Positions 8,669 through 17,395 are shown, counted from the first letter of the stretch. The stretch: 64,000 bases of DNA from an uncultured bacterium (GCA_949296355.1 CASFPS010000010.1:32825-96824); one strand, 5' to 3'. The notes: a model not told the origin generated them from the sequence alone. Numbers and translations are program-made.

Positions 8669-9534
8669 TGAAACTTGAGGCAGAAAAAAAGTTTGCGGCA
8701 GGACTTTCTATATCCTCTAATGCAATTGTAATTCTCCTGAAAGTCATTGCAGGAATCCTCTCCGGAAGTATCAGTATAATATCCGAAGCCATTCATTCGC
8801 TTTCGGATTTTCTGGCATCCGTTCTGACCTTTTTTGCCGTAACCCGCTCTTCTGAACCTGCTGATAAGGAACACCCTTTCGGACACGGAAAATACGAAGA
8901 TATGTCAGGTTTTATTGAAGGCGGGCTGATTATTTTTGCCGGACTTTATATTATCTATGAAGCTTCAACAAAACTAATTTTCGGCTATCACATAAAATCA
9001 GAACCGACAATAGGTATTTTTGTCATGGCATTTGCAGTATTAGCAAATTTTCTCGTAAGCAGATACCTTTTTTATGTCGCCCGAAAGTCCGACTCAGTCT
9101 CGCTTTATGCGGATGCGCAGCACCTGAGCACTGATATATATTCAGCTCTCGGGGTTCTTATCGGATTAGTTTTAATTAAAATTACCGGAATCACTGCACT
9201 TGACCCGATTATCGCAATAATAGTCGCTCTTATTATTTTAAAAGCAGGCTTTTCTATCTCAAAAGAAACTCTTAATAACCTTCTTGACGGCTCAATTCCT
9301 GCCGGTGATATTCAAAAAATAGAAGAAATCATAAAGAAAAACAATGTTATTAAAGGATACAAAAATATTAAAGGCAGAAAATCAGGTCAATATAAAGAAA
9401 TTGAAATGACACTTTTGTTTAATCCCGATATGAAACTCCAGTGCTGCCATGCAATTTGCGACCAGATTGAAAATGAAATCAAATCAATAATGGACAATGT
9501 TTCCATAATAATCCATGCAGAACCCGCAATATAA
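8668..9534 (+). CDS. Cation diffusion facilitator (CDF) transporter
   Basis: The 288-residue protein has six membrane helices and a cytoplasmic C-terminal domain. It carries the CDF metal site: HSLSD in helix 2 (near residues 43-47), HPFGHGKYE in the loop, and ADAQHLSTD in helix 5. The family exports Zn2+, Fe2+, Mn2+ or Co2+ in exchange for protons. The HxxxD pairs in both helices favour zinc-type specificity, but this is only inference. It is translationally coupled to kdsD. Confidence 0.88.
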   Translation: MKLEAEKKFAAGLSISSNAIVILLKVIAGILSGSISIISEAIHSLSDFLASVLTFFAVTRSSEPADKEHPFGHGKYEDMSGFIEGGLIIFAGLYIIYEASTKLIFGYHIKSEPTIGIFVMAFAVLANFLVSRYLFYVARKSDSVSLYADAQHLSTDIYSALGVLIGLVLIKITGITALDPIIAIIVALIILKAGFSISKETLNNLLDGSIPAGDIQKIEEIIKKNNVIKGYKNIKGRKSGQYKEIEMTLLFNPDMKLQCCHAICDQIENEIKSIMDNVSIIIHAEPAI

Positions 9535-9601
9535 AAATGAACATACGCAAACATTTTTCGTTATACCTATGTAGAGTTTAATGAGGAAAGGAAATGTAAG
9601 T

Positions 9602-10030
9602 ATGAACAAAAAAATGTTATCGCTTTTAATAGCAGGTTTTTTATTGACAGGTATCGGATTTAATGCCGCAAGCTACGCCGCACCGCACAGAGACAACGGC
9701 GTAAGAAAAGAAGTCCGCCATCAGGGACCTCAAAGGGGAGATTTTAGAAAACAAACTCCTCAAAAAAGACATCATCAGGATTTGAGAAAACATAACGACC
9801 GCAAAAACTTCCATGCAGACAAAGCCCGCAAAGACAACCATAGAGATTTCAGGGCTAAGAGAGACAACTCAAGGTTTGATTCCCACAAAGAGCACAAAAA
9901 AGATGTAAAAAAGTTCCAAAAAAATCAAAAAAAGGATATTAAGAACTTCAAAAAACAACAAAAAAATGTTCACAAAGCTCCAAATAAAAGACCTCAGGCA
10001 AGAAATCACAGACCGGCAAGAAGAAGATAA
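9602..10030 (+). CDS. Secreted basic protein, Lys/Arg/His-rich
   Basis: The ATG at 9602 is preceded by AGGAAAGG; a start at 9581 would remove this site. The 142 residues begin with a clear signal peptide (KK, hydrophobic core, cleavage near SYA-A). The mature part is almost only Lys, Arg, His, Asp, Asn and Gln, with repeated KKDVKKFQKNQKKDIKNF-like segments and no predicted globular core. It could bind polyanions (LPS, DNA, polyphosphate) or metals outside the cytoplasm. I know of no named family. Confidence 0.7.
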   Translation: MNKKMLSLLIAGFLLTGIGFNAASYAAPHRDNGVRKEVRHQGPQRGDFRKQTPQKRHHQDLRKHNDRKNFHADKARKDNHRDFRAKRDNSRFDSHKEHKKDVKKFQKNQKKDIKNFKKQQKNVHKAPNKRPQARNHRPARRR

Positions 10031-10147
10031 TATAGGGAAATGCCGGACAGCCTGACAATAACTTTTCTATTCCGGTGGGAAAGCTGACGCTTTTCCCACC
10101 CTACACTTACTAAAGCCTCGCAATAACTACAAATCGGGCGTCATTGC

Positions 10148-10164
10148 GGGGGGGGGGGGGGGGG
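10148..10164. repeat. Poly-G tract of 17 bases
   Basis: The run lies 9 bases beyond the stop of the EmrB-type gene. It sits in a CGTCATTGCGGGGG-type repeat, which elsewhere (e.g. near 23190 and 23245) has only five G. Confidence 0.85.
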
Positions 10165-10173
10165 TAATTTCAA

Positions 10174-11775
10174 TTATGTCTTCTTTTTTGCCTGCTCTTC
10201 TTCAAACTTCTTTTCTTTATCGCCTTCATAAAGGAACAGAACAAACGGCAGAATAAATATTACCGCAACTGCATAATATCTGAATGTTTCAACATATCCC
10301 CATAAAGTTGCCTGCTGCCTTAAAAGATTATGTATTTGTGCCTGTGCCATATAAACAGCGGTTTGCGGATCAACAAGGGTCGAAAAAGAGCCTGCCATTA
10401 CCTGAACTCTTTCCGAAAAAACGTGATTTGTGTCGGTCAAAAATTTAATCAACATATGCTGATGCGCCTGAGAAAATCTTGTAATCATTGTTGTTGCAAT
10501 AGATGTACCGATTGCAGCGCCTGTATTTTTGAGAAGATTTTGAACACCCGCTGCATTTGTTTGAGCTTCTTTAGGCAGGGTTGCGCAGGAAATATTAGAC
10601 AGAGGAACCATTGCAAGAATCATGCCAAGCCCAAAAACAAAGTTCGGAAATGCAATATCAGCTATAGAAATTGTTGTATTAATTTCACCTAACATTAAAC
10701 CTGATATAGCAAGTGTTACAAGCCCTGCAATTACGACCGGACGTATGCCTATTTTAGAGACGCAAATTCCGCATAAAATTGACGCAAGCAAGCAGCCGGC
10801 GCCTCGCGGAACCATTGAAATACCGCTTAAAAAGGCTGTATAACCAAGCAGCGACTGAAGCATTGAAGGCAATATTGACGCCGAGGACATCATTACGCCC
10901 ATCAATACAACCTGCCCCAGTGTTCCGATAAGGAAATTGTGGTTTTTTAATATTGATAAATCAATTAAGCCGGTTTTGCTTTTACTCTTTTTAATTTGAA
11001 TAAACACAAAAATCAGGAAAGAGATTGTAGATACTGTAAATAGTTTGCAAATCCACGGTGCACCGAACCAGTCTGCATCATTACCTTTATCCAGAACTAC
11101 CTGTAATGTCAAAAGCCAGAGAGCAAGAAAGAAAAATCCGGAAGCGTCCATAGAAACATTCTTTTGCTTTCTTGAATACGGCGGCTCTTCAAGATATTTG
11201 TGGGTTAAAATAAATGCTATTATACCAAACGGTATGTTTATAAAATAAATAAACGGCCATGACCAGTTTTCAGTAATCCAACCGCCGAGTGCCGGTCCCA
11301 TAATCGGCGCTACAATTACCCCGAGCCCAAATACTGCCATTGCTGCAGGAAGTTTTTCTTTCGGGAATATTTCAAAAATTACAGCCTGAACAACAGGGAG
11401 AATTCCGCCGCCGCCTGCACCTTGCAAAATTCTTGAGAAAAGAATCATTGCCATTGAATTTGAAATTCCGCATAAAACTGAGGCTATGGTAAAAATTACT
11501 ATACTTAGCATAAAGTATTGTTTTCGACCCATCAGTTTGCTAAAGAAATCAACAGTCGGAATTACAACACCGCTTGCAACAAGATAGCTTGTAATAATCC
11601 ATGTTGATTCATTATGGCTTATGGAAAAAGTTCCTGCCATATAAGGAAGTGCTACGTTTGAAATAGTTTCGTCCAGAGCAAACATAAAAATTGAAATCAT
11701 CAAAGGTATCATTGTTACCCACGGATTTAATTTAAACTTCCACTCTTCTGTAGCAACTGCTGCTTCCTGCCCCAT
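10174..11775 (-). CDS. DHA2-family multidrug efflux MFS transporter (EmrB/QacA type)
   Basis: From the ATG at 11775, which follows AAAGGAA, the protein has 533 residues and about 14 membrane helices, as in DHA2 drug:proton antiporters. Helix 1 carries LDETISNVALPYMAG (the LDxTIVNVALP signature); GRKQYF follows helix 2, RILQGAGGGGILP marks helix 4, and GPALGGWITENWSWPFIYFINIPFG marks helix 5. The MarR-type repressor gene lies directly upstream, so drug-responsive control is likely. No EmrA membrane-fusion partner or outer-membrane channel is adjacent. Substrates are unknown. Confidence 0.88.
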   Translation of the reverse strand: MGQEAAVATEEWKFKLNPWVTMIPLMISIFMFALDETISNVALPYMAGTFSISHNESTWIITSYLVASGVVIPTVDFFSKLMGRKQYFMLSIVIFTIASVLCGISNSMAMILFSRILQGAGGGGILPVVQAVIFEIFPKEKLPAAMAVFGLGVIVAPIMGPALGGWITENWSWPFIYFINIPFGIIAFILTHKYLEEPPYSRKQKNVSMDASGFFFLALWLLTLQVVLDKGNDADWFGAPWICKLFTVSTISFLIFVFIQIKKSKSKTGLIDLSILKNHNFLIGTLGQVVLMGVMMSSASILPSMLQSLLGYTAFLSGISMVPRGAGCLLASILCGICVSKIGIRPVVIAGLVTLAISGLMLGEINTTISIADIAFPNFVFGLGMILAMVPLSNISCATLPKEAQTNAAGVQNLLKNTGAAIGTSIATTMITRFSQAHQHMLIKFLTDTNHVFSERVQVMAGSFSTLVDPQTAVYMAQAQIHNLLRQQATLWGYVETFRYYAVAVIFILPFVLFLYEGDKEKKFEEEQAKKKT

Positions 11776-11793
11776 AATATGTTTCCTTTTACC

Positions 11794-11815
11794 ACGTGTA
11801 GAAATATCAACACGT
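11794..11815. promoter_or_regulatory. Candidate MarR operator (inverted repeat)
   Basis: ACGTGT and ACACGT are separated by 10 bases in the short gap between the MarR gene and the efflux gene. MarR proteins bind such palindromes, but the site was identified by symmetry and position only. Confidence 0.4.
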
Positions 11816-11853
11816 AAATTAAACCACACAAAATATTAATTTGCAATAGTTCA

Positions 11854-12306
11854 TTAGTTGAATTTTATGTTGAATTTCTTTAGCGCGTCTTCCCTGATAG
11901 CCCTTAAACCTTCTATTGCCTTCTGGATATTAAAATCTAAATCAGAATTTGTTTTTTGAATATAATCATCCAGAATTTTACTTATTTGATTGTATACCTC
12001 CAGCCCCTTTTGTGTAATTTTGCTCTCCATAATAATTTTAGAGCCTTGATTAGCCGGCGCCCGTTCAATAAGCCCCTTTTGTTCAAGTGATTTCAGAAAC
12101 TTGCCTGTATGCGCCCTTCCCTTCATTATCAGTTTTGCAAGTTCTATCTGAATAATTCCCGGATACATATATAAACAATCAAGAATTATAAACTCTTCCT
12201 GAGACACGGGAAAATTGTTCTGCTCAAAAAAGCATTTTGCTGCTTCGTGCAAAACTCTTGATGTTAATTCTAATTCATAAGGCAGAGATTTTGTATAATG
12301 TTCCAA
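11854..12306 (-). CDS. MarR-family transcriptional regulator
   Basis: The 150-residue protein has the MarR winged-helix layout: N-terminal dimer helices, the SQEEFIILDCLYMYPG segment, helix-turn-helix with IQIELAKLIMKGRAHTGKFLKSLEQKGLI, the wing with GSKIIMESKITQKG, and C-terminal dimer helices. It lies just upstream of the efflux gene in the same direction, the standard arrangement for a repressor of a drug pump. A ligand would release it from the shared promoter or operator region. Confidence 0.85.
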   Translation of the reverse strand: MEHYTKSLPYELELTSRVLHEAAKCFFEQNNFPVSQEEFIILDCLYMYPGIIQIELAKLIMKGRAHTGKFLKSLEQKGLIERAPANQGSKIIMESKITQKGLEVYNQISKILDDYIQKTNSDLDFNIQKAIEGLRAIREDALKKFNIKFN

Positions 12307-12968
12307 ACTTTTTTCCTTTATCTTTTATTAATTTTATTGTCGGGCTTCAACCCGACCTATATTTATATCTGGTGAATAGTGAGGAGTGAGGAGTGAATAG
12401 AATTTTTTTATAAGTAGTCGTAGGGTGGGAAAAGCGTGAGCGTTCCCACCGAAGATTATTGCCAGGTTTTACCCAACCTGCATTTCTTGTCAAGTAGGAT
12501 TGCGGAGCAAGCTCCACACTACTAACAGCCGGTCATTGCAAGACCCATTAGGGTCGTGGCAATCCATTAGTTTTTGTTGGGTTAGTAAACCCAACCTACA
12601 TTTTCATATTTCTATAAGTAAACCGGTTGTTTTTTATATATTCTATTCAATTGTCAAATTTGTTCTGGATTGCTTCGGGTTGTTTTGGCTGTTCCCTCGC
12701 AATGACGCTAAGCTTGTTGACTTACTTCGTACCTGAATCATTTACCCCCGCAATGACGCCAGACTTGTAGTTTCACTTACCAACCCAAATACATTTACCC
12801 CTGCTGTCATTCAGAGGGCGTGAGCCCGAAGAATCTCTATGAAGTTTTTGTCAGGTAAAACCTGACTTACTGTTCCGGTGGGAACGCTCACGCTTTTCCC
12901 ACCCTACACCTGCTATTTCTATATTCTCAGTCACTCAGTCACTTAATCACTCAGTCACTAATGCTCCA
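12307..12968. repeat. Repeat-rich intergenic region between marR and pdxJ
   Basis: No gene is supported. In order it holds a GTCGGGCTTCAACCCGAC palindrome (12340), a heptad array (12371-12402), a GGTGGGAAAAGCGTGAGCGTTCCCACC hairpin (12426), a GGAGCAAGCTCC palindrome (12507), CATTGCAAGACC-type elements, GTTGGGTTAGTAAACCCAAC (12579), another GGTGGGAACGC hairpin (12878) and a TCACTCAGTCACTTAATCACT tandem (12926-12959). Confidence 0.8.
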
Positions 12969-13688
12969 TTACCCCTGCCCCTCACAGAGCGCTTTCATTT
13001 CCTTTATTGCCTGTTCTAACCCGACAAAAATCGAACGAGCAATAATTGAATGCCCGATATTTAATTCTACAAGATTCGGAATTTCATGCATTCTGCCTAC
13101 ATTCTGATAATTCAACCCGTGTCCAGCATTGACTTTTAAGCCAAAATTTTGAGCAAAGATTGCAGCTCCTTTCAAGTCCTCAAAAGCTTTTTCTTCTTCT
13201 GCTGTTCCAAAAGCTTCCGAGTATCTTCCGGTATGAAGTTCTATAAAAGGGGCGCCGGTTTTTGATACTGCTGAAATCTGATCAATATCAGGATCAATGA
13301 AAAAACTTACTTCAATATTTTTTTCAATAAGCGGCTTTACAAACTCTATTGCCCTGTTTAATTGTCCTGCAACATCCAGCCCGCCTTCCGTTGTAAGCTC
13401 CTGTCTTTTTTCCGGTACAATGCAGACAGCATGCGGTCTGAGGCGGAGCGCAATCTCCTGCATTTCATCTGTCATTGCCATTTCCAGATTCAGGCGGACT
13501 CTTGGAAGCATTCTGATCGCCTCAACATCAGCGTCTTTAATATGGCGCCTGTCCTCTCTTAAATGAGTGGTAATTGATTCGACCTTACAGTCCTTGCAAA
13601 TTCTTGCTGCAGCCAGAACATCCGGCTCATTTCCGCCCCTTGCGTTTCTGAGTGTTGCAACATGATCTATATTTACACCTAATAACAT
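12969..13688 (-). CDS. pdxJ: Pyridoxine 5'-phosphate synthase
   Basis: PdxJ condenses 1-deoxyxylulose-5-phosphate with aminoacetone-3-phosphate to form pyridoxine 5'-phosphate in the DXP-dependent vitamin B6 pathway. The 239 residues match from the first motif (LGVNIDHVATLRNARGG) through THLREDRRHI, LNLEMA, VPEKRQELTTEGGLD, FIDPD, ELHTGRY and NAGHGLNYQN to the C-terminal ELNIGHSIIARS. An AAGGAG site precedes the ATG. The MurT-like gene ends one base upstream on the same strand, so the two form an operon. Confidence 0.96.
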   Translation of the reverse strand: MLLGVNIDHVATLRNARGGNEPDVLAAARICKDCKVESITTHLREDRRHIKDADVEAIRMLPRVRLNLEMAMTDEMQEIALRLRPHAVCIVPEKRQELTTEGGLDVAGQLNRAIEFVKPLIEKNIEVSFFIDPDIDQISAVSKTGAPFIELHTGRYSEAFGTAEEEKAFEDLKGAAIFAQNFGLKVNAGHGLNYQNVGRMHEIPNLVELNIGHSIIARSIFVGLEQAIKEMKALCEGQG

Positions 13689-13689
13689 T

Positions 13690-15009
13690 TTATTTGCTCC
13701 TTAATTCTTTGATTTTATTAATCTTCAATAATGCAGTATAAGTAGGCAGAATTGTAATTTCATTATCCGCCGAGTGGGAAATATATTCAACCGCTTTTTT
13801 AATTTCCGGAATAATTTTAATCTGACATTCCGGAATACCTGCGTATTTGAGCCTCAAAGCCATATCATTTGCCCTGATTCCCGATACAACAATTTCATGT
13901 TCATTTTTTGACAGTGTTTCAAATTCCGCATCCCAAAGCCATGAAACATCGCGTCCGTCAGCATAGTTGTCATTAATTATAATTAACAGATTAGAATCTT
14001 TGCTGACGGTTTTTAATACTTCGTTTGCGCCGATTGGATTTTTTATAAGCTGAATAAGAGTCCTTTTGCCGTTCAAATACTTAACCTCGCTTCTTCCGAA
14101 AGCGACTTTAAATGAACTCAAATGCTTTTCAATATCTTCAATTCCCAATTCAAGACAGAGCGCTATAGCCGCAAGAGCGTTATATGCATTATAAAGTCCG
14201 ACAAGAGGAATTTCATAAGTCTTATCAGTCACCGAAGGGCAGGCTATATTTAATATTGAATAATCTTTATACAAAGTAACATCCGCCTTGTACTTAGGCT
14301 CAGGTCTTCTGTATCCGCACTCGCAGTAATAATGTCCCTGCTGGGCAAAAAATTTCTTTTCGTATTTTAAAGCCTTTCCGCAAGGGCAATTGAAGGTTTC
14401 TTCTGTAGAAGATTTAGACTTTAAACTTTCATCCGCATAGTAAACATTTTCTATTCCGTAAAAAATCTTATTTTTGCCCTCAAAAGAAGCTACAAGCGGA
14501 TCATCCGCATTCAATAAAAGTTTTATATCCGGTTTCTTATTAATACCGTCCTGTATTAAACGTTTTGTTGTCGCAAGTTCTCCGTACCTGTCAAGCTGGT
14601 CACGAAAAAGGTTTGTCACAACAAGATAATCCGCATCGAATTGGTCGTAAATCTTTGATAAATAAGCTTCATCAGATTCTATTACAGAATAATCCGTTTT
14701 GACAAAAGGATTTAAGGAAACCGAGAGAGCGTTAACTACACCTGTAAGCATATTTGCACCCATTGCGTTATTGATAACAGAAGCTCCGCTTTTTTTGATT
14801 AAGTGCGTTATAAGTCCGGAGGTGGTGGTTTTACCGTTAGTTCCGGTTACATTAATTTTTGTTTTTATATATTTATTGCATTTTTCAAGAAAATCCGGCG
14901 AGATTTTCAGCACAATCCGCCCGATAATCGAGGTTCCGGAAGAAAGTTTTGTTATATGTAAAAAACAACTTATGGTTTTTGCAAGTATTAGCGAAAAATA
15001 AAATTTCAT
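13690..15009 (-). CDS. murT: MurT-like Mur ligase (lipid II isoglutaminyl synthase subunit)
   Basis: The start at 15009 follows AAGGAGAGG; the open frame extends to 15144 into a dispersed repeat and is rejected there. The 439 residues carry the Mur ligase ATP site VTGTNGKTTTSGL near residue 50, NAMGANM, SDEAYL, and a four-cysteine zinc ribbon (CPCG near 204, CECG near 226), followed by a MurT-type C-terminal domain (DUF1727). MurT works with the glutamine amidotransferase GatD to amidate D-Glu in peptidoglycan. No gatD is adjacent, which is unusual because the two genes normally form a pair. It shares an operon with pdxJ. Confidence 0.82.
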   Translation of the reverse strand: MKFYFSLILAKTISCFLHITKLSSGTSIIGRIVLKISPDFLEKCNKYIKTKINVTGTNGKTTTSGLITHLIKKSGASVINNAMGANMLTGVVNALSVSLNPFVKTDYSVIESDEAYLSKIYDQFDADYLVVTNLFRDQLDRYGELATTKRLIQDGINKKPDIKLLLNADDPLVASFEGKNKIFYGIENVYYADESLKSKSSTEETFNCPCGKALKYEKKFFAQQGHYYCECGYRRPEPKYKADVTLYKDYSILNIACPSVTDKTYEIPLVGLYNAYNALAAIALCLELGIEDIEKHLSSFKVAFGRSEVKYLNGKRTLIQLIKNPIGANEVLKTVSKDSNLLIIINDNYADGRDVSWLWDAEFETLSKNEHEIVVSGIRANDMALRLKYAGIPECQIKIIPEIKKAVEYISHSADNEITILPTYTALLKINKIKELRSK

Positions 15010-15114
15010 ACCTCTCCTTTTTGTCTTCCTATAACAATTATAAAATAGAATCATATAATAATACAAATTGTTAAAAATAGCTTTTAATAAGTTTTTGTCA
15101 GACTGATTTTCACA

Positions 15115-15200
15115 TATCTTCATTTTTTCTTTTTTAAAAAACAAAGAAGAAAAAACGAAGCAAAAAAGAAGAAATATTGTTGTTTTGTATGCTCATAAGA
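15115..15200 (+). repeat. Element F, copy 1 (truncated)
   Basis: The copy has the long A/T hairpin (CTTCATTTTTTCTTTTTT, loop, then the complementary arm) followed by CAAAAAAGAAGAAATATTG and TGCTCATAAGAG. It stops where other copies continue for another 90 bases. Confidence 0.75.
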
Positions 15201-15420
15201 GTCGGTGTAGGGTGGAAAAAGCGTCAGCGTTCCCACCCTACACCGACTTGTAGTCTCACCTGACAACCCAAATACATTTACCCCTGCCGTCATTCAGAGG
15301 GCGTCAGCCCGAAGAATCTCTAAAAATTTTTTTGTCAGGTAAACCTGACCTACATTTCTCAGTCACTTAGTCACTTAATCACTCAGTCACCCCTAAAAAA
15401 CATTTACCCCCTCAGGAGTA
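15201..15420. repeat. Mosaic of palindromic repeats upstream of murT
   Basis: A GGTGGAAAAAGCGTCAGCGTTCCCACC hairpin (15209), a CATTCAGAGGGCGTCAGCCCGAAGAATCTC element (15291), a GTCAGGTAAACCTGAC palindrome (15331) and a TCACTTAGTCAC tandem (15356-15392) follow one another. No coding signal is seen. Confidence 0.75.
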
Positions 15421-15506
15421 TTTCTTTTTAGAAAATTATAGAATATAATCATATAATATTAGAAATCGGAAAAAGGTTGCGGAAAGTTTCCGCGAAAAAC
15501 AGAAAA

Positions 15507-15878
15507 ATGATTTTCACAATATTTACAGCTATAGTCTTTATTGCAGAGTTAATAATCGGATACACAATAATATCCGGTCTTATTAAGCTGGATATGAGAA
15601 TCCTTGCGGCGAATGAATTTCTTGTTGAAGCAAATCCGAAAATAAAGAAAGTTGCAGAGCTTGTAAAAGCCATTTCTGAACAGATTGCAGAACTTACTCC
15701 TGTTTATGTGGAAAAATTTAGAGAACTTAGAAATAAAATAATGCTTGCAAAACTCGAAGGTCTTATAGCATTAATTTTATTTTGGAGTATTAATATTAAG
15801 GTAATAAAGAAAATCAGAAAAACAAAGGTGTTTAAATTAGCCGCCAGGGGTTTATCCCTCCTCAGTAGTGTGGTATAA
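15507..15878 (+). CDS. Hypothetical membrane-anchored protein
   Basis: From the ATG at 15507 the product has about 123 residues; a TTG start at 15477 inside a GCGGAAA/TTTCCGC hairpin is possible but has no spaced ribosome site. Residues 1-25 form a membrane helix, followed by a charged helical stretch with heptad character (KVAELVKAISEQIAEL), a second hydrophobic helix (LIALILFWSINI), and a basic tail. It lies just upstream of the YtxH/DUF948 genes on the same strand and may belong to that envelope-associated cluster. I recognise no family. Confidence 0.55.
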   Translation: MIFTIFTAIVFIAELIIGYTIISGLIKLDMRILAANEFLVEANPKIKKVAELVKAISEQIAELTPVYVEKFRELRNKIMLAKLEGLIALILFWSINIKVIKKIRKTKVFKLAARGLSLLSSVV

Positions 15879-15913
15879 TAAACAAGCGGATATAAAGAGA
15901 AAAGAGGTATATT

Positions 15914-16228
15914 ATGAGCAAAGATAAATCTTCATTCGGGTTTGGAATGGGGCTTTTAGCCGGAGTCGTAGGCGGACTTATTGCCGGTGTTCTATATGCG
16001 CCGCGCCCTGGGGCTGAAATGAGAGCTAAGGTTAAAGAAACCGTATATGATTTAGCCGAAAAACATTCTCCTGCCGTAAATGAAGCAAAAAAACAGGCAA
16101 TAGAATCAATAGACCTTTTAAGATATAAGCTTGAAAGGCAATATAAAAAGTTTTCGAACATGTTAAAATCAAAAAAAATGAGAAAAGCAAAAGAGCTTGA
16201 AGACGTATCAGACTACGACTTCAACTAA
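15914..16228 (+). CDS. YtxH-domain protein
   Basis: The 104-residue protein has one glycine-rich N-terminal membrane segment with the YtxH pattern (GMGLLAGVVGGLIAGVLYAPRPGAEMR split over residues 10-36) followed by an amphipathic helical region and a Lys-rich tail. YtxH proteins are small membrane-associated proteins of unclear function, often stress-related. It is first in a run of three related envelope genes (YtxH, DUF948, YtxH). Confidence 0.75.
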   Translation: MSKDKSSFGFGMGLLAGVVGGLIAGVLYAPRPGAEMRAKVKETVYDLAEKHSPAVNEAKKQAIESIDLLRYKLERQYKKFSNMLKSKKMRKAKELEDVSDYDFN

Positions 16229-16247
16229 ACAGTGTAGAGGAAAATAA

Positions 16248-16616
16248 ATGGAAACAGCACAATTATATCATAGTTTAACTTTTCTGGCTTACGCAACCGG
16301 TGTTATTGTTATTTTAGCCGGCGGCATGCTTGTAAAAGTTTTGTTTGACCTGTCCAAACTTACCAGAAATGTGAATGAAACCGCTGAAATCGTGAAAGAG
16401 GAACTAACCCCGACACTCAAGAACATCAACAAATCTGTTGAAATCGTAAGCGGAATCATTATTAAAACAGACGAAGGGGTAAATAAAGTAAAAGATTTTA
16501 TCAAAAAAACTCCTCTCAACCTTCTGTGTAAACTATCTTCCGCAACGGGAACCGTTGCAAAAGGTTTTATGAGCGGGCTTGGAACTGCGTTTAAGTTTTT
16601 TGCCAAAAAGAAGTAA
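16248..16616 (+). CDS. DUF948-like membrane protein
   Basis: The 122-residue protein has an N-terminal membrane helix (residues 10-33) followed by a long coiled helical segment with KLTRNVNETAEIVKEELTPTLKNINKSVE, typical of DUF948 proteins. In Bacillus and other groups DUF948 and YtxH genes are also neighbours, which supports a shared envelope role. It lies 19 bases after the first YtxH gene and 62 bases before the second. Confidence 0.7.
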   Translation: METAQLYHSLTFLAYATGVIVILAGGMLVKVLFDLSKLTRNVNETAEIVKEELTPTLKNINKSVEIVSGIIIKTDEGVNKVKDFIKKTPLNLLCKLSSATGTVAKGFMSGLGTAFKFFAKKK

Positions 16617-16678
16617 ACCGGATAGTCAATACAAAAAATAAAAGAAAAAGTTAAACTACAAAAGAAGGAGAAAATAAT

Positions 16679-16948
16679 ATGTCAGTAATGAAATTTTTAG
16701 CAGGCTTTGCAGTAGGCGCCGCTATAGGCGCAGTAGCAGGAGTACTTCTTGCTCCGAAATCAGGTGCGGAAACCAGAGAAATGATTGGTGAAATGGCATC
16801 TGATGTTGCAAAAAAGACAGACGAAACAGTAAAAGATCTTCAAAGAAGAGCAGATAACATTGTTTCAGATGTGCAGGAAAAAAGTGAAGAAATCATGGGA
16901 AAAATTCAGGACATGCTGAATAAGCAAAAAGAAGGCTTGGAAAACTAA
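16679..16948 (+). CDS. YtxH-domain protein (second copy)
   Basis: The 89-residue protein starts after an AAGGAG site. It has the YtxH hydrophobic segment (FAVGAAIGAVAGVLLAPKSG, residues 9-28) ending in APKSGAETR, and a charged helix with KKTDETVKDLQRRADNI and similar repeats. It closes the YtxH-DUF948-YtxH cluster and is followed at once by a strong terminator. Confidence 0.8.
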   Translation: MSVMKFLAGFAVGAAIGAVAGVLLAPKSGAETREMIGEMASDVAKKTDETVKDLQRRADNIVSDVQEKSEEIMGKIQDMLNKQKEGLEN

Positions 16949-16974
16949 AAATAAGCCGTGAAATATTTTTAAAA

Positions 16975-17002
16975 GGAGCGCTCTAAACTAGCGCTCCTTT
17001 TA
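16975..17002 (+). terminator. Intrinsic terminator after the YtxH cluster
   Basis: GGAGCGCT and AGCGCTCC pair around a 7-base loop and are followed by TTTTAT. Confidence 0.85.
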
Positions 17003-17029
17003 TATTAACACATTATATTATCACCCTTC

Positions 17030-17394
17030 CTAACCGACTTGGTTGACGGCGTTAAATGAATCTCCGGGAAAGGAATACGCCCGGCTTGGCGCTCGCCCTC
17101 CCTATATGAGGGAGGGCGGGGTGGGTGATAAATTTTTGAATTCATAATCCGATAAATTATTTTTGTTTAATAAGAACCCTTCCTAATCTTCCCTCAAGGG
17201 GAAGGAATGCGCCCAACTTGGCGCTCTCCCTCCATATGCAAGGGAGGGCGGGGTGGGCGATAAGGTTTTAAATCCACAATACGCAAAATTATTTTTGTTT
17301 AATAAGCACCCTTCCTAACCTTCCCTCAAAGGAAGGAACACGCCCAACTTGGCGTTCTCCCTCCCTATATGAGGGAGGGTTGGGGTGGGTGATA
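17030..17394. repeat. Cloverleaf-like tandem repeat array, units 1-3
   Basis: Three units of about 90 bases (17030-17130, 17174-17263, 17306-17394) are spaced by about 45 bases of A/T-rich DNA. Each unit has an outer stem ATCACCC/GGGTGAT and three inner hairpins: CCTTCCCTCAAAGGGAAGG, CGCCCAACTTGGCG, and CCCTCCCTATATGAGGGAGGG. The DUF559 gene follows at once. Confidence 0.85.
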
Positions 17395-17395
17395 A

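Noticed and set aside
10148..10164. Phase-variable on-off switch of the efflux gene
   Set aside because: The G tract lies after the stop codon, so length changes would not alter the protein.
15010..15144. Longer N-terminus of the MurT-like protein
   Set aside because: The extension runs into element F copy 1, while the ATG at 15009 has an AAGGAGAGG site and fits the family start.
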